DNA of 64,000 nt. It comes from Mytilisepta virgata (taxonomy: Eukaryota; Mollusca; Bivalvia; Mytilida; Mytilidae). Below the pieces are notes generated by a model. The model ran no database searches. It had not been told where the DNA came from and worked only from the letters and a program-made list of their open reading frames with translations. Where the stretch lies: the NCBI GenBank assembly GCA_028015205.1, contig CM051512.1, positions 23,715,139-23,779,138 of the forward strand. Direction: 5' to 3'. A program made the translations under genes and the position numbers. Below, in pieces: positions 56,201 to 64,000 of the stretch (the first letter of the stretch is position 1; each line of letters opens with the position of its first letter).

Positions 56201-59200
56201 CACAAGAAGATATTGAAGACCTGTGTCAAGAATAAACAGGTCCTTATGAGAGGAGTGTACAGTTGAACAAATAAAAAGAGACATGTCAGTTTCTCAAACC
56301 AGTGAAAGATTGCCAGATTTTCAATACTGGACAGCAAAATAACCTGCTCTTTTTCTAAAGAAAGCAGGACTGCAACTCACACCAAAAGTTTAAGTTCATC
56401 TGGTTTTTTGTATTGCTTGTTTTAGGTACTAGCTTTATGGAAGTGATATTTTTGAACCTGGTTTCTAAATTATTCAGCTCATTTTATAATTTATATCTTT
56501 TGGTCATCTGTAATCCTACTGTTTGGCTTAAATTGAAGTGTTTGTTACAATGGAGGGTCAGAATAAACGAGGTTCTTGACCTCTGAAACTCGTTTAAATC
56601 TACCATTACTAAGTTTCTGCATCAAATCACATTAAAGGGTTAGAATGGATGGCACCTTTGGGTTCAACCTTGCCACTACTAAGTGTCTGCATAAAATCCA
56701 ACCATTCTGTCATTCTATGCTTATATTGTGTTCTCTTTCATGTTTTTTTCACAATTAGATGAAAATAATTGATTGGTTTATCAGTGTTGAGTTTTTCTGT
56801 TTTCTGTTTTGTAATTTATTCAACCCCATTTTTACGTCAATATGAATTAATGAAATCAGAAATAAAATGTCATTTCAAGGGAACAGATGGAGATTTTGAA
56901 TAACTTAATATACTGAACCGCAAAAGAAACGTCGCTTTTTCAAAATGTTAGCAAAATTCAAAATAAATATTCATTAATGATTTTTATATAATCAGTATTA
57001 CGATTACATCACCAGGTAAGATTAAATTACCTGTGAATTAAATTTTCGGTTGAATAATTTTCAGTTGATATCGTAGAGCGACCGTACCTAAAACCGCTCG
57101 TGGGACACACTTGGCGGTAATTTTTCTTAAATCTTAAATGTTCGTGAAATTCATGCTCCTTTATGGGTATAAAAGGCTGGAGAAAATTAAAGAGTGTTAG
57201 TGTCAGTGTTGACACAGAAGCTATGCCACGTCTGACTCCACAACAGAGAGAACAGGCCATTGGTCGATTGGATGCTGGGCAATCTGCCAGAGTTATTGCC
57301 AACGACTTCAACTGTGCTGTTCGAACAATTGAACGTCTACGGACACGGTACAATGCAACAAACAGCACAAATGACCGTCCACGGAGTGGTAGACCCCAAG
57401 TCACTACCCCTAGACAGAATAGAGGCATTGTTCGTCACCATTTGATGAATCGGTTCACCCCAGCTGCCGAAACTGCCAGAAACACTGTTGGAACACATGG
57501 ACGACCCATAAGTGATGATATGGTTCGTCGGCGATTAGCTGCTAGAAACATGAGATGTCGCCGTCCAGCAAGAGAACCTATTCTTACTCCTCGACACCGT
57601 CAAGCTCGTCTTCAGTGGGCCACTCAGCGACAGAATTGGCGAAATCAACAATGGCGTAACATCATCTTCTCTGACGAAAGCCGTTACTGCATTTCAACAG
57701 CCGATGGCAGAACCAGAGTGTGGAGAAGACGCGGGGAACGTTACGAAGACAGCTGCATTCTGGAAACAGACGCGTGGGGAGGACCTAGCATCATGGTATG
57801 GGGTGGAATCGGCCTTAACGTTAAACTTGGTCCAGTCATCTTTCAGAACCTTGGCCCAGGCAGAGGAAATGGCGTAACAGCTGCCCGTTACATCGACCAA
57901 GTCTTGACACCCCATGTTCAGCCCCATTTCGCACGTCATCAAAACAAGACTTTCCAACAGGACAATGCACGTGCGCATACCGTAAGAGCCACAAGAGACT
58001 TCCTGCAGCAGAATAACATTAATGTTATGGATTGGCCGGCTTTGAGTCCAGATTTAAACCCTATTGAACATTTATGGGACGAAGTTCAAAGACGGTTGAA
58101 TAATGAGCAGCCAAGTCCGACAACTGCAGCTGAACTTTCACAAGCGTTTCAGAGAGTATGGGCACGTATTCCGATGGCGTTTATTAATCGGCTCATCAAC
58201 TCCATGTACCGAAGATGTGCCGCAGTAATTGGTGCCGGTGGAGGACATTAACGGACGTGGGAGCACAGCATTGAAAACATGTGACGTTGCGACAATTGTG
58301 ACGTTTTTGTGAACATTGTAACCAAAAGACTGTAAATCATTCATTAAATTTTGTAAAAATTAATTTAAAATATATAAATGTCACTTTGAAATAAATGTAT
58401 GTGAACATGTCATTTTGTGCGACGTTTCTTTTGCGGTTCAGTGTATATAGATTGAATGACAATTTTATACACATTTTGGCTCTAACCATCGTATAAGCTG
58501 GTACAACAATTATTTTTCATTCAAAATAAAATTTTAATCCTCCTCTCCCAACATTAAATTTTTTTTTTGCCTGGAACAAAATTGCAATACAACATACCAG
58601 CCTATCAAGTCACCATGGATTACTGTAATCTGTGAAGATGTCGGTGGACTGTAGGTTTTGTATCCTGTGGCTTTAATGAAGAAAAAAATTCATGCAAATT
58701 ATAATATTAAAGTATCTTTCAAGTAAAAGATGAAGTTTAACCTTTCATTTTCAAGAAAATTGACATAATATATCATAATTGAAAACTATTCCCTTGGTAA
58801 TATTAAACAGAGTTAACTAGGTGGAACTGTTTTTGTAAACCAAAACATATGTCTCCCCTTCACTTTATTCTAGATCAATCTTGTCTAAGATAAAAATAAA
58901 CATACCGGTAACCCATTTTTTTTCATGAACATGTTCTAATAATCATACTTTACAAAAGTACAAAGTTTCATGAAATTATATGGTGTAGTTTTTGAGATTT
59001 GAAAGTTTCAAAAAATGTTCATACTTTTTCCATTTCCATGGCAATGGCAGACATTTTGAAAAATTTTAATTATACATGCACATCTAGACTTGGTGATCAT
59101 CATTACTGTGAAATTTCATAAAGATTGTTCCAGTCATCTCTAAGAACTCGTGCAGACAAAATTTGATGGAAGAAAAAATGAAAAAAACCCAAAGAAACGA

Positions 59201-62200
59201 AACAATAACAATATTGGGGGCGACATAATGATATTTGAACACATGTATTTAAATTTGAGATAATTTAGGTGTGAACAGTAAGGAAACTGAATGAAGTGTT
59301 AATTACTGATATTTTAAACTCAAATTTCAAGGCAGTTAACTTTTAATTCAAACATCTATAGAGAGTGTTTTAACATTGTACCTTATGAACAAACAGAAGA
59401 AGATATGGGAGGAGGGGGCGAGGAAGATTTGTTTATCCAAATATTTCATTCCTGTTTCTGTACACTTAACCATCTTCCGTTGATGCTAGGAATGTTGCTA
59501 ACTATATCAAGTCACAATTTGAGTTCTCAAATTCTCAAAAACCAAGGGATGGTTAAAAAATCATAAATACATGTAATAAACTTGATATCTGTCATAAGAA
59601 TAGGATGGATGGATGGATGAATTATTGTTTAACGTCCAGTGGCAACCAGGTGCATATCAGGACAAGAACATGTTGATATGATAATGAATATGATCCCTGC
59701 TTTGTACAAGACCGACACGCTAAGTTGGATTTTTAATGTGCTAGCTCACGAGGTAACTGTCTGCAGGAAGACATATCACCTCACTCGGACACATTATACT
59801 GACTCCAAGCCGACCAGTCTTTGCTCTTACTCCGCGTGCTTGGCGGAGAAGCAGCAAATACCAATTTTAATGTCTTTGGTCTGACCCGGCCGGGGATCGA
59901 ACATGCGACCTTCTGCACTGGGGGCGAGCACGCTACCACGAGACCACCGAGGCGGTCATAAGAATAGAAAAAATATTAATCTTACATGTGACAGATATTG
60001 TATTAGTTCCGATGACCTCGTACAAGTTGTTATCTCCTGGATGAATTGTCTTTCTCCAAACCATCACTTTAAGTGTTCCAGTATTTTTGGCAACAAACCT
60101 CCATTGTTTTATTTTCCCACAACAGGCAATCTCATCAACTTCACTTGCCAGTAAAATGGCATTTCCTGGCAAAGAAATAAATTAAATTATATTTCTGTAT
60201 CACTAATTGATCCCAGCTGGCTCAGCCTTCATCTAGATGTCAAATATTGTTCAACATTAAATGCTAGAAGTATAGAAGCATCCTATATGATAAACTTTAG
60301 AGTGTCACTGGGCCATATATATATATATATATTGTAAATTAAGAAATATTTTTCATGTATTTATAATTATGAATCTTTGTCAACATACAAATTTTCAGGA
60401 TTAAGTAATGACCAACTAGATGTACTGTGAGCAAAGCTCACAAAGGATACCGCCCGCTTTGAAGTCCAATTATCTCCCTTGTGTGATATTGGATAGCAAA
60501 GAGTTTCTTCATGCACATCTTTGGATGATGTACTTCCTTTCTGTAAAGTTTCGTTGAAATCCACTGAGTGGTCTAGGAGTAGTTGCACTTACAAGATATA
60601 TGGACAGACGGACAGACAGACAGACAGACGGACCGACAAGGTGATTCCTATATTACCCCCCAATCTTTTTTTCGGGGAGTATAATTAACAAATGATTTAC
60701 TTTTTGTACTAGAATACTATAAAATTAAATCAAAATGTGATTTATAACAACTGCAAACTCCATCCTATCAAATATATAACATTTAATTAAAACAACAATT
60801 AATTTACAGTAATACAATGTATTCATATATGTACAATTCATGCACAAATGGTAAGAACAAACTCTTATTGCATGAACATTAAAACAGTTATTTTTTATTT
60901 AACATTTCAACTGTCTTTGTTCTTGTTTCGCTTTTAGGGGGGTTTTCAATACCCCCTTTTTGGACTTTTCATTTGAAGAGGTAATTCCTCAAAATGACTG
61001 TATCTACTACTTAAAGTTATGTTTATTTACCTGGTAAGGTATCTACATTGTATGTCCACTGACTAGTAGACAATGAGTAGGTATTGAATACATTTGTTCC
61101 ACAGTCTGAAATATAATTAAAATAATGTCAAAGAAATCATAGACCATCATAGCTATTTTACAGTTTTTTAATTTTTTTTCACTTTTAACTATTTTTAGCT
61201 ATTTTGCAGTTCTTTGCTTGTTTTTATTTTTAACTCTTTCAAATCTGAAGTTTAATTTTGATGCTATCCTCTCAAATTCAAAAGTAAATAATCAGATTAA
61301 AATAAGCCAGTAATTTATGAGTTATTTCCCCTTCTACACCCAAATTATTTTTATAAATATTTAAAAACACTGTCTGTATTCAGTTGTGTGTTAGTTGATA
61401 TAGAAATTATACATCAATCAGTTAAGCAAATTACAATTGAATTTAAGGATGCTCGCTGGTCATGTTTCGGTCTTTTTGTCAGATTTTCAGAATCCTTGGG
61501 TTTTATCCATTTCTTAAACATTAAATTTTTTGCCCATGAACCCCCATTTTTTCTTTTATAATCAATCATATATACCTTAAAATGGTATTTGACAAAATTT
61601 TATGAAATCCTTTTTATTTTTTCATACATTTTTGAGAGACTGAAGTTGCCAATGCAAAGACAATGAAAAATCAAGAGAAAACCTATTTCCTGCAAATTTT
61701 CAATTCTTTATAGCTCAAAAATGAACACATGAACCTATATTTTTTTCTTGCTTATTTGTTTACTATTCATATGTTCTCTCAAACTAAAAAACCTATTTCA
61801 AATCCTATTTATTTCCTATCAGACCAGCGATCATCCTTAAATGAATAATAACTACAAAATAATTTAAATATATGAAAAGTGTAATAAAATTCCTGTCAGA
61901 TGTAATTATCGGACTTGTATGCTTCTTTCAGTAGTTTCATAGGGTTGTAAATCCACTGAATGTGCAGCATTCCTGCACTTCATACAAAATGTGCTTTGGT
62001 CAATGCTTTTACATTCCCATGAACTACACAATGAAGCATTCAATTCTTAAAAAAAAATCAGATCTACTTATGGGCTATTCAGACATATCCCCATTGAAAA
62101 AAAAACAGAATTCTGTTTTAAAACTGAAAAAATCATATCTCATATTCTCTTGTTCAATTCTGTGAGATTTTGTCTTATTGACATTAGTAAGAAGCTTAAG

Positions 62201-64000
62201 TAAAACTTACAAGTACAGTAATTATGAACTTCTCCTTGTAGTGGACAGTCTCTCGTTTCAGAGTTTTGAAGCTCTGAACCAGGCTGGTTACATCTTTGTT
62301 TATAGCCATCTTCGGTGTCCTTTTCATTGTCACATAATCTTGACCGAGTCTGATAACCCCCACCACATGTCACAGAACAGGTAGACCAAGAAGACCATTC
62401 AGCCCACTGTGGAACTGAAATAAAATAAAGCAAGTTTTCTCAGAATTTTTATTCAAACTGTAAAGAAATATTTTAATATCAACTTTTGTATTACAAAAAT
62501 TCCTGTTTATTGAAGCATGTTTGTATTTCTTGAACAATGTAAGCATAAAAGACCAATCCTTTCCTTCTGATACAATAAAAAAAATCTTTGATATTTCAGC
62601 AATAAAAATTTTATGGAAAACAATAAAAACAGGTTTACTTTCTTGGTTTTTCACAAGCTGTATGTGGAAAGTTAAATCTATTGAAAAAAAAATGAAGAAG
62701 GAAGTAAAGCTTTCACAATTTTGCAAATGACATTTTAAGATGCATGTACGTTTTTACAAATAATCTAAGAGAAACTTTTACCTAAATGGCCAAACTATTT
62801 TAATGTTAAACTTTGAACTGTGACAAATAAAAGACTGTGACATACTTGTGCAGTTATATTCCCAGTAGACAATTCCACAGTACGACAAATAACGATGGTT
62901 AAGAACAGAAGTATTGGTACGTTCACAGTCATTCCAGCCAGTTGTACCACACATGTAGGTGTCGGTAAAATTATGGTACGAATCGTGTGTGTAATCGGTG
63001 CTACAAAACAAGATGTTGCCATCTTCGATCATCTCAACACAGTCGTAATGATCATTGCAATAGCCCTGGAATATAGGAGTCACATCGTGCCAGACATCTT
63101 CAGTATTGTAATTCCAACCACACCCATAGGTATAGTTGGCATACAGAATTGTAAGATATCCCTTTGTGTCGAAACTGTTACATACTGGTTCAAAATTGTA
63201 CAATCTACATGTATCACCACTATCTGTAAAAAAAATTTAAAAAAATATAGAGCAGATGATTTTGCATTACTTGAAATAAAGCCATATGCTGCAATAGAAG
63301 TCAATTTTTGCCAAGAAATAAAAATATCAAATCTATGGTGTATTGATTTAAATCAGTGTCCAGCATTCCACTAAACTATACAAAATATATTTATACCACT
63401 AAAACACAAACAAGTTTCTCCGTGTTGTAGATTTTTTTCAGAACAATTCCAAAATTGCTATTATAAGCACAACTTCGGAAATGGATACAAATCATACGAT
63501 TTGTTCCAAAAGGTTGTTTCACAAAATATTTATTTAAATTAAAAAGATTGTTTTCACCCAAAAAATAAAAAAATGTATAAAATTAGATTTTAATCAACAG
63601 AATCCTCAAACTGATGGATCTGTTAATGGGCATTATAATACAGATGCCTTCACGCTATCTCAGATTGAAAGTGAACTTATTGACGTGTCGTCTATCAGCC
63701 TTAGAATTAAATGAGGTCGTTTTTGGGGTTTATACCTGGTTTTATAGGGCCTGGTCCATTTCACATGGACGATTTCATTTGAATTTTTTTTGCTGTAAAA
63801 AAGGTCGTTTACAGTAGAATAAAGTGTTCACTTTCAACCTTCAAAGCCTTTCGGCTTCCTTCTAGAAATGCCCCTTATCCTTCATATTCCCTGGATGCTT
63901 GGATAATGGGTCATTCTTTCTGAACATGACTTACAAGGACAATCATGTAGGTTACATCTCTCCATATCAAAATGTAAATCATCCTCAAACACTTCTCTCT
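50029..64000 (-). CDS. Unit A: tandem paralogue of unit B (5' end outside window)
   Basis: The CDS is complement(join(50046..50192, 51486..51642, 53366..53499, 55098..55271, 55958..56169, 58598..58670, 59986..60165, 61031..61105, 62211..62414, 62846..63223, 63935..64000)), about 1800 nt in window. Exon order, phase and often length equal unit B exons B1-B11. The SUEL-like exon is expected beyond 64000. The last exon either stops at TAA 50029-50031 or is spliced at the GTACGT donor right after 50046. If spliced to B0 the joint codon is A + CA (Thr) and the window encodes one chain of 1387 residues ending in the transmembrane exon. If not, unit A would be a secreted form without a membrane anchor. 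Both readings are open from sequence alone. Confidence 0.85.
50474..51257 (-). repeat. TGTGTCGCCTGCGG-type repeat, expanded copy
   Basis: It runs from AATGTGTGAGTCTTCCAAGG to TTCCGCAGGCGACACA and holds about five tandem blocks of about 115 bp with TGCATTAAGGTTAATGCACA and poly-C runs. It lies in the intron between A11 and A10. Confidence 0.87.
51486..51642 (-). CDS. Unit A exon A10: cadherin-like repeat 2, first half
   Basis: It encodes [20 protein letters not shown], then [20 protein letters not shown] and [14 protein letters not shown].......ISE...G...YT....D.D.D.LTW.V is cadherin-like and retains a DDADND run that could hold calcium. Starts phase 0, ends phase 1; donor GTATGT. Confidence 0.87.
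52322..52488. repeat. Foldback element (AAGGAATGTTTCCAATTTTG)
   Basis: AAGGA(A)TGTTTCCAATTTT and GAACAGGTTAT pair with the right arm ATTACCTGTTCAAAAATTGG ending ACTCCTT. CTTGGTTTGGGTCAGTTTA pairs with TAAACTGACCCAAACCAGG. Arms about 65 bp with about 35 bp between. Confidence 0.85.
52805..53285 (-). repeat. TATACCCTCCGC-type repeat, minus copy
   Basis: On the minus strand it starts TATACCCCACGC...GCGGAGGGTATA, then CCGTCCGTCCATCCGTC, then two tandem blocks with CAACTCCTCTCAAACCACAC. The same overall architecture as 22618-23717 but a different family. Confidence 0.75.
53366..53499 (-). CDS. Unit A exon A9: cadherin-like repeat 1, second half
   Basis: It encodes [20 protein letters not shown], then [20 protein letters not shown] and TYNS. 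Same length (134 nt) and phase as B9, with [15 protein letters not shown] identical. Acceptor TTTCAG, donor GTATGT. Confidence 0.88.
53500..54884 (-). other. Intron between A8 and A9; nothing recognised
   Basis: AT-rich, without long inverted repeats or coding signatures; short frames only. Confidence 0.5.
54885..55062 (-). pseudogene. Partial tandem duplicate of exon A8
   Basis: About 178 bp repeat the sequence at 55070-55249 with an offset of 185 bp. An open frame reads [30 protein letters not shown] and [10 protein letters not shown]. The first roughly nine codons of A8 are absent. The original donor GTAAGT has become ATAATT. Splicing exon A7 to the only obvious acceptor (TGTGTAG) would shift the frame, so I score it as a probable non-functional copy, although the frame has no stop. 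Confidence 0.7.
55098..55271 (-). CDS. Unit A exon A8: cadherin-like repeat 1, first half
   Basis: It encodes [20 protein letters not shown], then [20 protein letters not shown] and [17 protein letters not shown]. 174 nt, phase 1-1, as B8. Acceptor TTTCAG, donor GTAAGT. Confidence 0.88.
55958..56169 (-). CDS. Unit A exon A7: GDxIGW domain, third part
   Basis: It encodes (W)[19 protein letters not shown], then [20 protein letters not shown] and ends YQTTT. The CPTxTxKI and GNVVNW motifs are shared with B7. One-base start after a phase-2 intron; donor GTAAGT. The following intron carries the Tc1 element. Confidence 0.88.
56911..58443 (+). mobile_element. Tc1/mariner transposon, apparently complete, in a unit A intron
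   Basis: The termini share CTGAACCGCAAAAGAAACGT + CGC as perfect inverted repeats (56913-56935 and its complement ending about 58441). TA dinucleotides flank the element (56909-56910, 58444-58445), the expected target duplication. One uninterrupted transposase frame lies between. It is oriented opposite to the host gene. Confidence 0.93.
57223..58251 (+). CDS. Tc1/mariner DD34E transposase
   Basis: 342 residues from ATG 57223 (an in-frame upstream ATG at 57163 would add 20 residues that look non-homologous). The N-terminus [20 protein letters not shown] begins a paired-like helix-turn-helix domain, followed by a GRPR-like RPRSGRPQ. The catalytic triad is D151 (FSDES), D247 (QQDNARAH) and E282 (NPIEHLW), with 34 residues between D247 and E282. 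It should cut and paste its own element at TA sites. The ORF is GC-richer than its surroundings, and no frameshift or stop was seen. Confidence 0.95.
   Translation: MPRLTPQQREQAIGRLDAGQSARVIANDFNCAVRTIERLRTRYNATNSTNDRPRSGRPQVTTPRQNRGIVRHHLMNRFTPAAETARNTVGTHGRPISDDMVRRRLAARNMRCRRPAREPILTPRHRQARLQWATQRQNWRNQQWRNIIFSDESRYCISTADGRTRVWRRRGERYEDSCILETDAWGGPSIMVWGGIGLNVKLGPVIFQNLGPGRGNGVTAARYIDQVLTPHVQPHFARHQNKTFQQDNARAHTVRATRDFLQQNNINVMDWPALSPDLNPIEHLWDEVQRRLNNEQPSPTTAAELSQAFQRVWARIPMAFINRLINSMYRRCAAVIGAGGGH
58598..58670 (-). CDS. Unit A exon A6: GDxIGW domain, second part
   Basis: It encodes [20 protein letters not shown] then LIGW. The GDLIGW(Y) crosses into A7 through a phase-2 intron. 73 nt; acceptor TTAAAG, donor GTATGT. 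Confidence 0.85.
59600..59957 (-). repeat. SINE family 1, long minus-strand copy
   Basis: The tRNA-like head sits at the right end: read on the minus strand it is CCGCCTCGGTGGTCTCGTGG and GGTTCGATCCCCGGCC. The tail carries GGATGGATGGATGAATTATT. Inserted between A6 and A5. Confidence 0.87.
59986..60165 (-). CDS. Unit A exon A5: GDxIGW domain, first part
   Basis: It encodes (G)[19 protein letters not shown], then [20 protein letters not shown] and [15 protein letters not shown]. Shares CCG.I..W.F...GTLK..VWR and Y.V.GTN with B5. 180 nt, phase 1-1; donor GTAAGA. Confidence 0.88.
60415..60685 (-). repeat. TACCCCCC-type repeat, single minus copy
   Basis: It has CAAAGATGTGCATGAAGAAA, CTCCTAGACCACTCAGTGGA (minus strand) and a CCGTCTGTCTGTC tract, as in 22618-23717. 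Ends with the palindromic CCCCCAA...GGGGAGTATA. Confidence 0.85.
61031..61105 (-). CDS. Unit A exon A4: short exon after TSP1
   Basis: It encodes (Y)[19 protein letters not shown] then VDTLP. 75 nt, the same length, phase and single leading Cys as B4. Donor GTAAAT. Confidence 0.82.
61442..61841. mobile_element. 400-bp MITE, second copy of TTTAAGGATG family
   Basis: Termini TTTAAGGATGCTCGCTGGTC and GACCAGCGATCATCCTTAA, interior closely matching 15931-16331 (GTCTTTTTGTCAGATTTTCA, TTTTTCTTGCTTATTTGTTT). Confidence 0.9.
62211..62414 (-). CDS. Unit A exon A3: TSP1 repeat
   Basis: It encodes (I)[19 protein letters not shown], then [20 protein letters not shown] and ends VHNYCT. W-x2-W-x2-W and the O-fucose motif CSVTCG are both intact. 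204 nt, identical in length to B3; phase 1-1. Confidence 0.94.
62846..63223 (-). CDS. Unit A exon A2: unrecognised Cys-rich domain
   Basis: It encodes (Y)[19 protein letters not shown], with [35 protein letters not shown] and [17 protein letters not shown]. Same Cys framework as B2, about 24 nt shorter (378 nt), phase 1-1. Several N-x-T sites suggest an exposed, glycosylated domain. Confidence 0.88.
63935..64000 (-). CDS. Unit A exon A1: TSP1 repeat, 3' part (cut by window end)
   Basis: On the minus strand the last 66 bases read [20 protein letters not shown] then P and a phase-1 GTAAGT donor. (E/W)..RCN.H.C is the end of a TSP1 repeat, as in B1. It is the expected neighbour of A2. Confidence 0.85.

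Noticed and set aside
57027..57428. 133-codon minus-strand frame across the transposase
   Set aside because: It is the antisense shadow of the Tc1 transposase.

Overview
The window is animal nuclear DNA: AT-rich, with short exons separated by long GT...AG introns full of MITE-like palindromes, tRNA-derived SINEs and minisatellites. The best guess is a marine bivalve, most likely a mytilid mussel. This rests on the conserved VPS11 protein, the lectin/TSP1/cadherin architecture and the style of the repeats. The species is inference, since no marker gene is present.

Region 1 (1-29101, + strand) holds the 3' three-quarters or so of VPS11, a core subunit of the HOPS and CORVET endolysosomal tethering complexes. 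I traced 25 coding exons by reading frame, splice phase and recalled similarity to human VPS11. They encode 814 residues: part of the beta-propeller, the clathrin-like helical repeats, a RING-H2 finger and the C-terminal domain, to the TAA at 29099-29101. The first exons lie upstream of the window. Three introns have satellite-like arrays touching splice sites: a 21-bp triplicated donor at 4725, a 29-bp array ending on an acceptor at 14213, and a roughly 65-bp array at about 17440-18400 carrying copies of an exon end.

Region 2 (29102-35594) is the tail-to-tail intergenic gap. It has a SINE piece, a long AGCTCACC-type repeat, some palindromic elements and no convincing gene.

Region 3 (35595-64000, - strand) is a large extracellular multidomain protein built from two collinear tandem units. 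Unit B (48430 down to 35595) reads: SUEL-like lectin domain, TSP1, an unrecognised Cys-rich domain, TSP1, a short Cys exon, a three-exon GDxIGW beta domain, two cadherin-like repeats, and a terminal transmembrane exon with almost no cytoplasmic tail. Unit A (from beyond 64000 down to about 50029) repeats the same order with the same splice phases and often identical exon lengths. Unit A ends in an exon with both a stop codon and, just before it, a phase-compatible donor, so the sequence allows either two tandem genes or one double-length gene. A partly duplicated exon lies at 54885-55062.

Mobile DNA fills the introns of both genes. It includes an apparently intact Tc1/mariner DD34E element (56911-58443), two tRNA-derived SINE families, a LINE remnant, a 188-bp MITE with a TTA target-site duplication nested in another repeat, and several palindromic families with one copy in each host gene. 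Many dispersed repeats share one layout: a terminal palindrome or G/C run, a TCCG/TCTG tract, then a TCCTC...GAAACTTT core.
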